Below are positions 24,540 through 34,063 of a stretch of DNA of 64,000 nucleotides, piece after piece. The notes beneath the pieces were generated by a model, which searched no databases, had not been told where the DNA came from, and saw only the letters and a list, made by a program, of their open reading frames with translations. The stretch covers positions 1 through 64,000 of the forward strand of contig JALEKK010000038.1 in NCBI GenBank assembly GCA_022769005.1, written 5' to 3'. Position 1 is the stretch's first letter; each line of letters opens with the position of its first letter. The stretch comes from Lachnospiraceae bacterium. GTDB taxonomy: Bacteria; Bacillota; Clostridia; Lachnospirales; Lachnospiraceae. Made by a program: the position numbers and the translations under genes.

Positions 24540-26214
24540 TATACATATTGAGAACTATGCACTTATTGACTGTCTGGATATAGATATTAACGAAGGTCTT
24601 AATATAATAACCGGCGAAACCGGTGCAGGTAAGTCTGTTATACTGGGAGCCGTTAATACCGCATTGGGTGCAAAGGTTAATTCGGATGTAATCAGAGCGG
24701 GAAAAGAGTATTCATTTATTTCGGTATCATTTCATATAGATGATATCGCTAAATTGCAAGCTGTTACCGAACCGGATTCAATAGATTTATCGGACGGAGA
24801 CATAATTATTTGGAGAAAGATTCTGCCTAACAGGTCGGTATTTAAGATAAACGGCGTGACGGTGTCCGCATCACAGGTCAGATCGCTGTCTTCAATGATT
24901 ATTGACATACACAGTCAGCGTGATAACCTTTTGCTTCTTAAAAGTGAAAATCAATTAAAACTGGTGGATTCATTCGGAGACGAAGAGCTGAATAATCTTC
25001 TTGAAAGACAAAAGAAATTATTTGAAGAATATACGGAATGCAATTCGAAAATTGAAAGTATAGGCGATGACGCAGGCTTGAGGGAAAGAGAAATCTCTTT
25101 GCTGGAATATGAAATAAAAGAAATAGACGAAGCATCTTTAAGTGCCGAAGAAGATACGGAGTTGGAGGAAAAATTCTCTAAACTTTCATATTTGGAAAAA
25201 ATAAGAAGAGGAGTTGCGGAGTCATTGCAATTTCTTGAGTCGGGCGATTATAACAGTATTGATCTGCTCGGCAAAGCAATAAAATCTCTCGGCGATGCGG
25301 TTAACCACGACAGAGAATTGGTTCAAATATACGATTCTTTGAGAGATGCCGAAAATATTCTTTCGGATGTCGGAGGAGAACTGTATTCCTATATCGGGAA
25401 TAATGAAATTGATGAAGAAGAATTTTCGCGTATATCAGACAGAATTGATTTATATAATTCTCTTAAGAGGAAGTACAACGGAAATGTAAAGGATATTCTT
25501 GCGGTACTTGAAGATAAAAAAGAACGACTTGATACCCTTTTAAATTCCGATGAATATATTACCAAATTAAAGAAGAGAATAGACGGTCTCATTAGTGAAA
25601 TGAATCATGTGTGTCAACTTATACATGACAGAAGAATCGAGATCGCGGAAAATGTTCAAACATCTATTATGTCTGAAATGCGGGATTTGAATTTCAACAA
25701 TGTTAAGTTCTTGATCGAAGTAAAAAAGAACAATTCATTTTCATATAACGGCTTTGACGATGTGGAATTTTTAATCAGTCTTAATTCCGGAGAAGATGTA
25801 AAACCTTTAAAAAATATTGCATCGGGGGGAGAAATCAGCCGTATTATGCTTGCAATAAAAAGTGTAATTGCCGAGAGAGATATTACCGAAACAATGGTAT
25901 TTGACGAGATAGATACCGGAATAAGCAGCAGGACGGCTCAATGTGTTGCTGAAAAGATGCACAATATTTCAAAATCACATCAGATTATATGTATCACGCA
26001 TCTTCCGCAAATAGCTGCAATGGCTGATACACATTTTTATGTATATAAGGAAGTAAGTGATAAAAAGACAATCACAGATATGAAAAAATTAGATGAAGAA
26101 GCACGGATAAACGAGTTGGCAAGATTTTTGGGCGGAAGTAAAATTACGGAAAATGTTAAAGAAAACGCAAAAGAGATGAAACAGCTTGCCGATGATTACA
26201 AGAACAGACAATAA
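24529..26214 (+). CDS. recN: DNA repair protein RecN
   Basis: A 561-residue SMC-like ATPase involved in double-strand-break repair. Walker A is GETGAGKSVILGA near residue 30, the long coiled-coil middle is clear, the ABC signature is IASGGEISRIMLAIK, and Walker B is MVFDEIDTGIS. The ATG at 24529 gives the standard N-terminus (MLTNIHIENYALID) and has AGAGAGGA upstream; an in-frame extension to 24307 runs inside argR and is not credible. In spore formers spoIVB and spo0A usually follow recN; here a terminator follows instead. Confidence 0.95.
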   Translation: MLTNIHIENYALIDCLDIDINEGLNIITGETGAGKSVILGAVNTALGAKVNSDVIRAGKEYSFISVSFHIDDIAKLQAVTEPDSIDLSDGDIIIWRKILPNRSVFKINGVTVSASQVRSLSSMIIDIHSQRDNLLLLKSENQLKLVDSFGDEELNNLLERQKKLFEEYTECNSKIESIGDDAGLREREISLLEYEIKEIDEASLSAEEDTELEEKFSKLSYLEKIRRGVAESLQFLESGDYNSIDLLGKAIKSLGDAVNHDRELVQIYDSLRDAENILSDVGGELYSYIGNNEIDEEEFSRISDRIDLYNSLKRKYNGNVKDILAVLEDKKERLDTLLNSDEYITKLKKRIDGLISEMNHVCQLIHDRRIEIAENVQTSIMSEMRDLNFNNVKFLIEVKKNNSFSYNGFDDVEFLISLNSGEDVKPLKNIASGGEISRIMLAIKSVIAERDITETMVFDEIDTGISSRTAQCVAEKMHNISKSHQIICITHLPQIAAMADTHFYVYKEVSDKKTITDMKKLDEEARINELARFLGGSKITENVKENAKEMKQLADDYKNRQ

Positions 26215-26235
26215 TATATTCATAACCGAAGTTTC

Positions 26236-26297
26236 AAAAAGTGTAAATCTTAAAAGTTTATAATGTAATTATAAATTAAGGATTCACACTTTTTTTA
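26236..26297 (+). terminator. Rho-independent terminator after recN
   Basis: AAAAAGTGT-a-AATCTT pairs with AAG-GATT-c-ACACTTTTTT across an inner TTTATAA/TTATAAA stem. It closes the asp23-recN transcription unit. Confidence 0.8.
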
Positions 26298-26383
26298 TAT
26301 TATAAAAAGCTATATTTGCTTGATAATTTGTAATACTGCATATATACTGTAGTAGTAGTTTGTAAAACAACAGTAATAATTGC

Positions 26384-26414
26384 GTAACAATTAACCGTCA
26401 CGTATTTTTGTTAC
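26384..26414. promoter_or_regulatory. Inverted repeat upstream of the NlpC/P60 gene
   Basis: GTAACAA (26384-26390) and TTGTTAC (26408-26414) are exact reverse complements around a 17-base loop, about 65 bases before the hydrolase start. It could be an operator or a leader hairpin. No WalR-type paired TGTWA site with 11-base period was found nearby. The rest of the 264-base gap holds only the recN terminator. Confidence 0.35.
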
Positions 26415-26478
26415 CGAAATTTTAAAATTATATACTTGATGGATTACATGAAGTATTTGGAAAAGGAATTATTCAGTT

Positions 26479-27624
26479 ATGAAATTTTATAAATCTAAGA
26501 AACTCGCGAAACTTATTACAATATCGGTTGCAGGTGCCGCAGCTGTGTCAACGCCTATGATTTCAACGGTATTTGCCGATGAAGTTAACGATTTGCAGAA
26601 TCAGAAGAATAACGCTGAATCGGAAATCAACTCTTTACAGGCAGAATTAACCGACGCTTTACAGCAGATTGACAATCTTGAAAGCAAAGCCGCCGATCTT
26701 AATAATCAGATGGATAAGGCAAAGGCTGATTTAAAGGTTGCCGAAGAGAAGCAAAAAAAGCAAGAGCAGGATATGAAACTTCGTATTCAGTACATGTACG
26801 AGAATAAGAATAAAACCGTTGAGGAAGCGCTTATTACTTCAAGCGATATGAGTGAAGCACTCAATAAGACAGAATATGCTCAGAAAATGTATGATTATGA
26901 CAGAAAAGCTCTTAATGAACTTGATGCCACAACCAAGCAGATAAAGGCTCTTAACGAAAAACTTAAATCAGACATGGACGAGCTTGCGGCTTCACAGCAG
27001 GAATATCAGGAGAAGAAATCAAAGCTTGAATCGACAATAGCTGATAAGAGAGCTACCGTTCAGAACTTTGATTCACAGATTGCGGCAGCTATGGAAGCAG
27101 CTGCTGCAAGAGAAGCAGCCGCACAGGCTGAAGCAGCTGCAAAAGCACAGGCTGAAGCAGCCGCAACAAGAAGTAACGCTGTTTCGGTTGCCGATTCTTC
27201 GGATAATTCGGGATATTCCGGTGGTTCATCTTCCGTTACCGAAGGTGATTCATCTTCATCATATTCACCATCCTCAGCCGGAAGTGCTTCATACGGCGAT
27301 GTGGTTTCAGCCGCAGCAAGCTATTTGGGAACACCGTATGTATGGGGAGGCAACAGCTACGACGGTATTGACTGTTCCGGTCTTGTGCATAACGCGTATG
27401 CGGCTGTCGGTATAAGCGTACCTCGTCAGTCTTCCGCGCTTGCAGCTACGGGAAGAGCTGTTTCATTATCTGAAGCTCAGCCGGGCGACATTGTTTGTTA
27501 TCCGGGTCATGTAGGTATATATGTAGGGAACGGTCAGATGATTCATGCACCTCAGCCGGGTATGTCGGTACAGTATTCGTCAATAAATATTGTAGGCGGA
27601 CCTACAACAATCAGAAGAATTTAA
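26479..27624 (+). CDS. Secreted NlpC/P60 peptidoglycan hydrolase with PcsB-like coiled coil
   Basis: A 381-residue exported protein. Residues 1-~34 are a signal peptide (basic start, hydrophobic core, cleavage near VFA-DE). Residues ~36-215 form the CC_PcsB/CwlO-like coiled coil, including RIQYMYENKNK and EYAQKMYDYDRKAL. An Ala/Glu-rich and then Ser-rich linker leads to an NlpC/P60 domain (~274-381) with the catalytic cysteine in GIDCSGLVHNAY and histidine in GHVGIYVG. Such enzymes cut D-Glu-diamino-acid bonds in stem peptides. In relatives the coiled coil is held inactive until FtsEX activates it. A CHAP-domain partner with the same coiled coil follows. Confidence 0.92.
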   Translation: MKFYKSKKLAKLITISVAGAAAVSTPMISTVFADEVNDLQNQKNNAESEINSLQAELTDALQQIDNLESKAADLNNQMDKAKADLKVAEEKQKKQEQDMKLRIQYMYENKNKTVEEALITSSDMSEALNKTEYAQKMYDYDRKALNELDATTKQIKALNEKLKSDMDELAASQQEYQEKKSKLESTIADKRATVQNFDSQIAAAMEAAAAREAAAQAEAAAKAQAEAAATRSNAVSVADSSDNSGYSGGSSSVTEGDSSSSYSPSSAGSASYGDVVSAAASYLGTPYVWGGNSYDGIDCSGLVHNAYAAVGISVPRQSSALAATGRAVSLSEAQPGDIVCYPGHVGIYVGNGQMIHAPQPGMSVQYSSINIVGGPTTIRRI

Positions 27625-27660
27625 TTGATTATATATTTAATCACAATAAAATATCATTAG

Positions 27661-27708
27661 GGCGTATGACAATAAATTATATATTGGATTTATTGTTATA
27701 CGCCTTTT
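27661..27708 (+). terminator. Rho-independent terminator after the NlpC/P60 gene
   Basis: GGCGTAT-g-ACAATAAA pairs with TTTATTGT-t-ATACGCC, followed by TTTT. The remaining 215 bases to the next start are very AT-rich and show no further clear signal. Confidence 0.82.
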
Positions 27709-27923
27709 GATTTAATATAAAATATTTAATTATAAAATAATGTTAATTATATGTTATTATTTACATGACGGTTATTAATCAAATTACTTATACATTACTA
27801 TTTTATAATTAATGTATACAGTTAATTGATTTGTTGTTAAAAAGTTAAATAATTAACATAATATTCAACAAAAACTGTCCGATACGCAGATAAAATACAG
27901 ATTTATCATAAACGAGGGGGATT

Positions 27924-29144
27924 ATGAAATCTTTTATTATAAAAGCAGGAGCAGTCGGAACTGCCGTTATTTCCGCCGGGACTGCGGTTGTCGGATTAAC
28001 TGCCGACATTAATGCCGAGTCAAGCAAGGAAATAAACAATAAAATAAATCAATCAAATAATGAGCTCTCCGAATTGGAGAATACTCTTAAGAACATCAAC
28101 AGCGAGATTAACAGCTTAGACAGCAAGGCGACAGATCTTATTTCAAAAATGTATGATGTTAACAGGGATTTAGAGAATACACAAAAGGAATTGGATAAAC
28201 AGTATTCGGACATGAAATATCGAATACAATATAATTATGAAAACGGCAATAAAAGTCTTACCGAGAGCCTTATTTCATCTAAATCATTTGCGGAAGTGTT
28301 AAACACTGCGGAATATTATCAAAAGATTTACTCATATGACAGAGGAAAGCTTGACGAAATTAAGAAAACTGCAGATAAGATATCTTCCCTGAAAGAAGAG
28401 CTTAATTATCAGATTGCGGAGATGAACAGTGCAAAAGAGGAAATGAGCAACAAACAGAAAGAGCTCGATAATCTGATTACATCAAAGAAATCTGAAATTG
28501 AGAAACTGAATACGGAATTTTCAAAAGCTTTACTTGAAGAGGAACAGGCAAGAAAGAAAGCCGAAGAAGAAGCAAAGGCCGCGGAGGCAAAGAGAAAAGC
28601 CGAATTGGAAAGAATTGAGCGCGAACAACGGGAGCAGGCTGAAAAAGCGGCTTTGCAGGCTCAGGAAAACAACAAAGAATCATATGACGGGGATAAAGAT
28701 TATTCAAATACAACAAATAACTCCTCAAAACCAAGCGGTAATGCTTCTCTCAGAGAACAGGTGGCAAGAAATGCGGCTGCCGGCAATTCAACATTTCCTG
28801 CATTACCGGGTTGGTGTGCAGCATGGGTATCAGGTGTATACAGCTATACGGGCATAACGCCTCCGAGAGGAAACGCCATAGATTATTGGCTTAAATGGAG
28901 CTCGTCGGGAAGTACAAGCATGAGCAACATACCTGTGGGAGCATGCGTAATCAGTTCGGGATGGGGTGCGGCAGGTGCCGAGTACGGTCATATCGGAATA
29001 TATCTCGGTGACGGCATGGTTGCAAGTAATGTTGGTTATATAAAAATTCAGTCGATTCAGTCATTTGACTCTGATGCCACTGCTACATGCAGAGGATATC
29101 AGGGGTACATCGGTTGGGTATGGCCAAACGGAAATCCTATTTAA
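27924..29144 (+). CDS. Secreted CHAP-domain peptidoglycan hydrolase with PcsB-like coiled coil
   Basis: A 406-residue exported protein, architecturally like PcsB. An N-terminal signal peptide ends near residue 32. A long coiled coil (~33-255) contains RIQYNYENGNK and AEYYQKIYSYDRGK, clearly paralogous to the preceding protein. A very charged KKAEEEAKAAEAKRKAEL segment and an Asn/Ser linker follow, then a C-terminal CHAP amidase/endopeptidase domain with the catalytic cysteine in LPGWCAAWVSGVY and histidine in YGHIGIYLGDG. CHAP enzymes cleave peptidoglycan amide or cross-bridge bonds. CGAGGGGG precedes the start. The pair likely arose by duplication with swapping of the catalytic domain. Confidence 0.9.
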   Translation: MKSFIIKAGAVGTAVISAGTAVVGLTADINAESSKEINNKINQSNNELSELENTLKNINSEINSLDSKATDLISKMYDVNRDLENTQKELDKQYSDMKYRIQYNYENGNKSLTESLISSKSFAEVLNTAEYYQKIYSYDRGKLDEIKKTADKISSLKEELNYQIAEMNSAKEEMSNKQKELDNLITSKKSEIEKLNTEFSKALLEEEQARKKAEEEAKAAEAKRKAELERIEREQREQAEKAALQAQENNKESYDGDKDYSNTTNNSSKPSGNASLREQVARNAAAGNSTFPALPGWCAAWVSGVYSYTGITPPRGNAIDYWLKWSSSGSTSMSNIPVGACVISSGWGAAGAEYGHIGIYLGDGMVASNVGYIKIQSIQSFDSDATATCRGYQGYIGWVWPNGNPI

Positions 29145-29155
29145 AATTTAATATA

Positions 29156-29184
29156 TTGAACAATCTAATCATATATGTTATTAT
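29156..29184 (+). promoter_or_regulatory. Promoter of tRNA-Leu
   Basis: TTGAAC (29156-29161), 17-base spacer, TATTAT (29179-29184), 14 bases before the mature tRNA 5' end. Confidence 0.6.
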
Positions 29185-29197
29185 AATATGGTTAGTT

Positions 29198-29280
29198 GCG
29201 GATGTGGCGGAATGGCAGACGCAGCAGACTCAAAATCTGCCGGTGGTGACATCGTGTGGGTTCGACTCCCACCATCCGCA
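29198..29280 (+). tRNA. tRNA-Leu (anticodon CAA)
   Basis: The acceptor stem GCGGATG (29198-29204) pairs with CATCCGC (29273-29279), with discriminator A at 29280. The anticodon stem GCAGA/TCTGC encloses the loop CTCAAAA, giving anticodon CAA, which reads UUG. The T arm GTGGG-TTCGACT-CCCAC is intact. A long variable arm, as in class II tRNAs, supports leucine. CCA is not encoded. Confidence 0.96.
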
Positions 29281-29312
29281 TTAGGAATTACAATTTAAAT
29301 ATTTTTTTTAAG

Positions 29313-29347
29313 CACAGATATAGATATTTCTATATTTGCGTTTTTTT
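29313..29347 (+). terminator. Terminator after tRNA-Leu
   Basis: CAGATATAG pairs with CTATATTTG (one G-T) and is followed by seven or more T. It lies just ahead of the polA ribosome-binding site. Confidence 0.6.
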
Positions 29348-29368
29348 ATTTTAACAAGAGGTATTCAT

Positions 29369-32176
29369 ATGAGTTCAGAACTTATGCTTATAGACGGTCA
29401 TAGCATACTCAACAGAGCATTTTATGCCATTCCTCCGTTAAGTGCTCCGGACGGTACTCCAACGGGTGCCGTATATGGATTTCTCAATATACTGTTCAAG
29501 TTTATTGATGAAGAAAACCCTGACAAACTGGTAGTGGCATTTGACAGATCTGAACCCACATTCAGGCACGAGAAGTACAATGAATACAAAGGAACCAGAA
29601 AGCCGATGGATCCTGATTTAAGAGTTCAGGTTACTCTTATAAAAGAAGTGCTTAAGTCCATGAATATTACCGTTTCCGAAAAAAAAGGATATGAAGCGGA
29701 TGATATTATCGGAACATTGTCAAAGAGAATGTCTGCAAAGGGCAAAAAGGTAGTTATAATATCCGGAGATAAAGATTTACTTCAATTACTGGATGACAAT
29801 ATCACCATGAAGAATCCTAAAACCAAAGGCGGCAGAACCACGGTTGAAACCTATACCGTTTCAGAACTTTTTGACGAATACGGCGTGACACCGGATGAAT
29901 TTGTGGATTTGAAGGCTCTTATGGGAGATACGTCCGATAATATTCCCGGAGCAAAGGGAATAGGACCTAAAACGGCAATACCTCTTATTTCAGAATATCA
30001 TACCGTAGAGAATCTGCTTAATCATATTGATGAAATAAAGTCTAAATCAACCGCTAAAAAAATCGCAGACAGCAGAGATAATATTATTCTAAGCAAATTC
30101 CTGGCAAAGATAGACGTCGACGCACCTATAGAAACAGATATTGAAAGCGCTTCGATAAAAGATATCTGCAACGACGATTCCATGGAATTACTTATGAAAT
30201 TGAACCTGAAGTCATTTGTTGACAGGTTGAAAAAGAAAGGATATGCGGGCAAATCCGATGATGCGGTCGTTGAAACGGCTGACGAAAAAAAGGAAACAAA
30301 ACATGTTTCAAATGATGATATTGAAGAACTGTTCGGTGAACTGATAAAGGAAAGCGCCGAGCCTGACCGTGAAGAAATCCGCATAGATGACAAAATATTT
30401 AATAATACGGGCGCAATGACTGAATTAAACCTTTCGGAGATTCAAAGCTTTGACGAATATTCAAAATTATTCGAAGATGTTTTTGAAAGTATTTCCGACG
30501 GCAGGAACGTGTCAATCAGTCTGATGAATGACGGAGATAAAGTATTTGTTTCCGTTGCTTTCGGAGAATGCGTATATACGGTCGGAGAGCCGTATCTTTC
30601 AAAAGAACAGATATTGAGTACGGTAAGAGAATTATTTAATAAAATATCTCAATCCGAAAACAGAGAATCATTTGCGAAGATATACGTCAATAACGTTAAT
30701 TTTTTCATTAAAAATTTAGGCTTTGATACAAGTTACGAATTTCCGGTGGATAATATTTTTGATTTGGGACTGGCTGCATATATTATTGATCCCAATACCG
30801 GAAATTATTCATATGACATATTGTCTTTTACATACCTTAAGACAGTGCAGGAAACACCGAAGGACTTGAAAAAGGATGTTCAGAAGCAAACCGTATTGGA
30901 AGCTTACGTATTGTTTTACGGCGGAAGAGAGATATATTCCAAGCTTATTTCAGCGGGAGGAGAGAGCCTTTATAAAGATATCGAATTGCCTGCGAGTCTT
31001 GTTCTTGCGGACATGTCAATGAAGGGAATTCGTGTAAGAGAAGATGAGTTAAACAATTATACTCAAAGACTCACGGACAGAATAGACCTGATAAGAGATC
31101 ATATAGTTGACGAGGCGGGTATTGACTTTAATATCAGTTCTCCGAAGCAGCTGGGAGAAGTTCTGTTTGACAGACTGCACCTGCCTCACGGAAAGAAAAC
31201 CAAGACGGGATATTCAACTGCGGCGGATGTACTTGAAAAGCTGGCTTCCGAATATACCATAGTTGCAAACGTTTTGGAATACAGAACACTTACAAAACTG
31301 AAATCAACATACGGAGAAGGTTTGGTATCATTTATTGAACCCGACGGAAGGATACACGGTGAATTCAATCAAACGGTAACTGCGACGGGAAGAATAAGTT
31401 CATCTCAGCCTAACTTACAAAATATCCCCATAAGAATGGATATAGGCAGGCAGATAAGAAAGGTATTTGTACCTAAAGAAGGATGCGTATTTTTAGATGC
31501 GGATTATTCACAGATAGAATTAAGAGTACTTGCCCATATGTCCGGTGATGAAAAATTAATTGAGGCATATAAAAGTGCAAGAGATATTCATACAATGACT
31601 GCATCACAGGTTTTTCATGTTCCGGTTGATATGGTAACTCCTGAAATGCGAAGGAATGCAAAGGCCGTTAATTTCGGTATTATATACGGAATAAGTTCCT
31701 TCGGACTGAGTAATGATCTTTCCATATCTGTTTCGGATGCAAAAAAATATATTGACAGTTATTTTGAATCATATCCACAGATAAAAACATTTTTGGATAA
31801 TCTCGTAAAAAGCGCCAAAGAAAAAGGCTATTCGGAGACGATTTTAGGAAGAAAAAGACCGATACCGGAGCTTTCTTCTAAGAATTTCAGGTTAAGATCC
31901 TTCGGCGAAAGGGTAGCCATGAACGCTCCGATACAGGGAACGGCAGCAGATATTATGAAGATTGCAATGGTAAGGGTATTTAATGAATTGTATTCCCGAA
32001 ATCTTAAATCAAGACTTATATTACAGGTACATGATGAATTGCTTATTGAAACTTATCGTGATGAGGTTGATGAAGTAAGAAGTATCTTGGAAGAGTCAAT
32101 GACGAAGGCCGTTGAACTGAAGGTTCCTCTTATAGTTGAAATAGGAGAGGGAGATAACTGGTTGGATGCTCATTGA
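29369..32176 (+). CDS. polA: DNA polymerase I
   Basis: A 935-residue Pol I. The N-terminal 5'-3' flap endonuclease (~1-290) has LIDGHSILNRAFYA, YKGTRKPMDPDLR and MGDTSDNIPGAKGIGPKTA. The middle exonuclease-like domain (~310-500) lacks the DxE metal-binding residues of the E. coli proofreading site, so proofreading is probably lost, as in many Firmicutes. The polymerase domain has motif A DADYSQIELRVLAHMSGD, motif B RRNAKAVNFGIIYG and motif C QVHDELLIE. ATG 29369 has AAGAGG upstream and gives the standard N-terminus. coaE follows after 35 bases. Confidence 0.95.
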   Translation: MSSELMLIDGHSILNRAFYAIPPLSAPDGTPTGAVYGFLNILFKFIDEENPDKLVVAFDRSEPTFRHEKYNEYKGTRKPMDPDLRVQVTLIKEVLKSMNITVSEKKGYEADDIIGTLSKRMSAKGKKVVIISGDKDLLQLLDDNITMKNPKTKGGRTTVETYTVSELFDEYGVTPDEFVDLKALMGDTSDNIPGAKGIGPKTAIPLISEYHTVENLLNHIDEIKSKSTAKKIADSRDNIILSKFLAKIDVDAPIETDIESASIKDICNDDSMELLMKLNLKSFVDRLKKKGYAGKSDDAVVETADEKKETKHVSNDDIEELFGELIKESAEPDREEIRIDDKIFNNTGAMTELNLSEIQSFDEYSKLFEDVFESISDGRNVSISLMNDGDKVFVSVAFGECVYTVGEPYLSKEQILSTVRELFNKISQSENRESFAKIYVNNVNFFIKNLGFDTSYEFPVDNIFDLGLAAYIIDPNTGNYSYDILSFTYLKTVQETPKDLKKDVQKQTVLEAYVLFYGGREIYSKLISAGGESLYKDIELPASLVLADMSMKGIRVREDELNNYTQRLTDRIDLIRDHIVDEAGIDFNISSPKQLGEVLFDRLHLPHGKKTKTGYSTAADVLEKLASEYTIVANVLEYRTLTKLKSTYGEGLVSFIEPDGRIHGEFNQTVTATGRISSSQPNLQNIPIRMDIGRQIRKVFVPKEGCVFLDADYSQIELRVLAHMSGDEKLIEAYKSARDIHTMTASQVFHVPVDMVTPEMRRNAKAVNFGIIYGISSFGLSNDLSISVSDAKKYIDSYFESYPQIKTFLDNLVKSAKEKGYSETILGRKRPIPELSSKNFRLRSFGERVAMNAPIQGTAADIMKIAMVRVFNELYSRNLKSRLILQVHDELLIETYRDEVDEVRSILEESMTKAVELKVPLIVEIGEGDNWLDAH

Positions 32177-32211
32177 TAATTGATATTAATTATACAGATA
32201 TAGGACAATAT

Positions 32212-32874
32212 ATGAAAGTTATTGGAATAACAGGCGGTATAGGTTCCGGTAAAAGTACATTCCTTAAAAGTCTGGAAGGAAGAAACGATACGAAGATTGT
32301 TTATACGGACGACATTGCCAAATATCTCATGAAAAAGGGAGAAACCGCATATAAAAAAATCGTTTTTTTCTTCGGCGACGACATTTTACTTGAAAACGGA
32401 GAGATAAACAGAAACCTTCTGGGAGATATTGTTTTTAACAATAAAAATAAGTTAGCTGTTCTTAACAGCATTGTTCACCCGATAGTTAAAAACGAGATTA
32501 TTTCCGATATTACCAACCCGGAAACAATAGGAAGATACAGGTACTATTTTATCGAATCGGCATTGCTGCTTGAGTCACACTATGAAAAAATATGTGATGA
32601 AGTATGGTATATCTATTCTCCGGAGGATGTAAGGATAAAGAGGTTAGTTCTAAACAGAAACATGACCGCAGAACACATATTGGAGATAATGTCCACGCAG
32701 ATGTCGGATGTGGAAATCAGGGAAAAATACCTGAGAGGAATTATTCCTCACACAATTGACAACGGAATAAAGGAATTTGATGTTCATCCAAAATTTATTG
32801 AAATATCAAATTGGGATGATGAATTAATATCCAAGGATAAATTACAGAGAATTCAGAAATTATTGCTTGATTAA
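32212..32874 (+). CDS. coaE: Dephospho-CoA kinase
   Basis: A 220-residue P-loop kinase for the last step of CoA synthesis. Walker A is GITGGIGSGKST at the N-terminus; the acceptor-binding region reads YTDDIAKYLMKKG, and NSIVHPIV is a conserved CoaE segment. ATG 32212, with TAGGA upstream, is preferred over a TTG at 32173 that overlaps polA. The order polA-coaE is common in Firmicutes. Confidence 0.92.
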   Translation: MKVIGITGGIGSGKSTFLKSLEGRNDTKIVYTDDIAKYLMKKGETAYKKIVFFFGDDILLENGEINRNLLGDIVFNNKNKLAVLNSIVHPIVKNEIISDITNPETIGRYRYYFIESALLLESHYEKICDEVWYIYSPEDVRIKRLVLNRNMTAEHILEIMSTQMSDVEIREKYLRGIIPHTIDNGIKEFDVHPKFIEISNWDDELISKDKLQRIQKLLLD

Positions 32875-32887
32875 TAAGGTGTATGTA

Positions 32888-33700
32888 ATGAATATGCGTT
32901 TAATGAGTATTGCCAGCGGGAGCGGAGGCAACTGTACATATATAGGTTCGGACAATACGCATATACTTATTGATGCGGGTGTAAGCAGAAAGCGTATATG
33001 TGAGGGATTACAAAAGGCAGATCTTTCAATCAAGGATATAGATGCCGTGTTCTTTACTCATGAGCATTCCGACCACATTGCCGCGGCAGGTGTTCTCGCA
33101 AGAAACGACGGGATTGCATATTATACAACGAAAAAAACGACTGAAGAGATATTGAAGAAAAAATCTCTCGGAAGCATTGATAAGGATTTATTTAACATAA
33201 TCAATAAAAACAGTGATATTGTTATAGGAGATTTAATTATTAATCCGTTTGCCGTAAGTCACGATGCGGCGGATCCCGTAGCTTATACGGTAAGGCATAC
33301 GGATGATGCGACTAAAAAGATAGGGGTGGTAACGGACCTCGGAGAATATAACGAATCACAGATTAATATGTTAAAGAATTGCAGAATTCTGCTTGCGGAA
33401 TCCAATCATGATAAAAAGATGTTGGAAGTCGGTCCGTATCCGTATGAAACGAAGCAAAGAATAATGAGCAGGTACGGTCATCTGTCAAATGATGACTGTT
33501 CCGATTTGATTAATCATTTGCTCCATGACAATATAAAAACTCTGCTGCTTGGGCATTTGAGTAAAAATAATAATTATGAATTACTGGCATATGAAACGGT
33601 AAGACACGGCATAGACAGCGGCGAACATGAATACAGAGCCAATGATTTTGATATTCGGGTTGCAAGCAGTGATAAGCCGTCCGAAATTATAGAAATATAA
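32888..33700 (+). CDS. walJ: MBL-fold metallohydrolase, WalJ/YycJ family
   Basis: A 270-residue metallo-beta-lactamase-fold protein of the YycJ/WalJ type. The N-terminus RLMSIASGSGGNCTYIGSDNTHILIDAG and the metal motif FTHEHSDHIAAAG (HxHxDH) are typical, with later LLAESNHD and LLGHLSKNNN. WalJ is usually linked to the WalRK cell-wall two-component operon and has been tied to DNA-repair or cell-wall homeostasis. Here it follows polA and coaE instead, a placement also frequent in Clostridia. ATG 32888 has AAGGTG upstream. Confidence 0.87.
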   Translation: MNMRLMSIASGSGGNCTYIGSDNTHILIDAGVSRKRICEGLQKADLSIKDIDAVFFTHEHSDHIAAAGVLARNDGIAYYTTKKTTEEILKKKSLGSIDKDLFNIINKNSDIVIGDLIINPFAVSHDAADPVAYTVRHTDDATKKIGVVTDLGEYNESQINMLKNCRILLAESNHDKKMLEVGPYPYETKQRIMSRYGHLSNDDCSDLINHLLHDNIKTLLLGHLSKNNNYELLAYETVRHGIDSGEHEYRANDFDIRVASSDKPSEIIEI

Positions 33701-33742
33701 ACTAAGTAATTAATTATACATATAGACAATAAGGAGAATATT

Positions 33743-34015
33743 ATGAAAAAGTGTGTTGTTACGGTTGTAGGTCATGATTCTGTAGGTATTATTGCCAAAG
33801 TATGTACATATTTTGCGGATAACGGAATTAATATTTTGGATATAAGCCAGACTATTGTTTCTGATTATCTTAACATGATGATGTTGGTTGATTTGAAGGA
33901 AAGCACAAAGACTCTTGAAGAAATCAGCGATGAATTAGAAGTATTAGGCAAAGAAATAGGTGTAAACGTAAAAATTCAAAGAGAAGAAATCTTTGATATG
34001 ATGCATAGAATTTAA
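33743..34015 (+). CDS. ACT domain-containing protein
   Basis: A 90-residue single ACT domain: VVTVVGHDSVGIIAKVCTYFADNGINILDISQT is the ligand-binding strand-helix unit. Stand-alone ACT proteins bind amino acids and tune an enzyme partner. It is followed 48 bases later by a DUF711/PFL-family gene, a pairing conserved in many Firmicutes and archaea, so the two likely act together. The ligand is unknown. AAGGAG precedes the start. Confidence 0.92.
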   Translation: MKKCVVTVVGHDSVGIIAKVCTYFADNGINILDISQTIVSDYLNMMMLVDLKESTKTLEEISDELEVLGKEIGVNVKIQREEIFDMMHRI

Positions 34016-34063
34016 TTCTCAGTTATATTTATATAACATAATGAAGCAGGAGTTTATAATATT

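Noticed and set aside
27090..27180. Tandem DNA repeat in the NlpC/P60 gene
   Set aside because: It encodes a low-complexity Ala/Glu linker; the codons vary and there is no exact repeat unit.
32173..32211. Upstream TTG start for coaE
   Set aside because: It overlaps polA; ATG 32212 has its own ribosome-binding site and the standard P-loop position.
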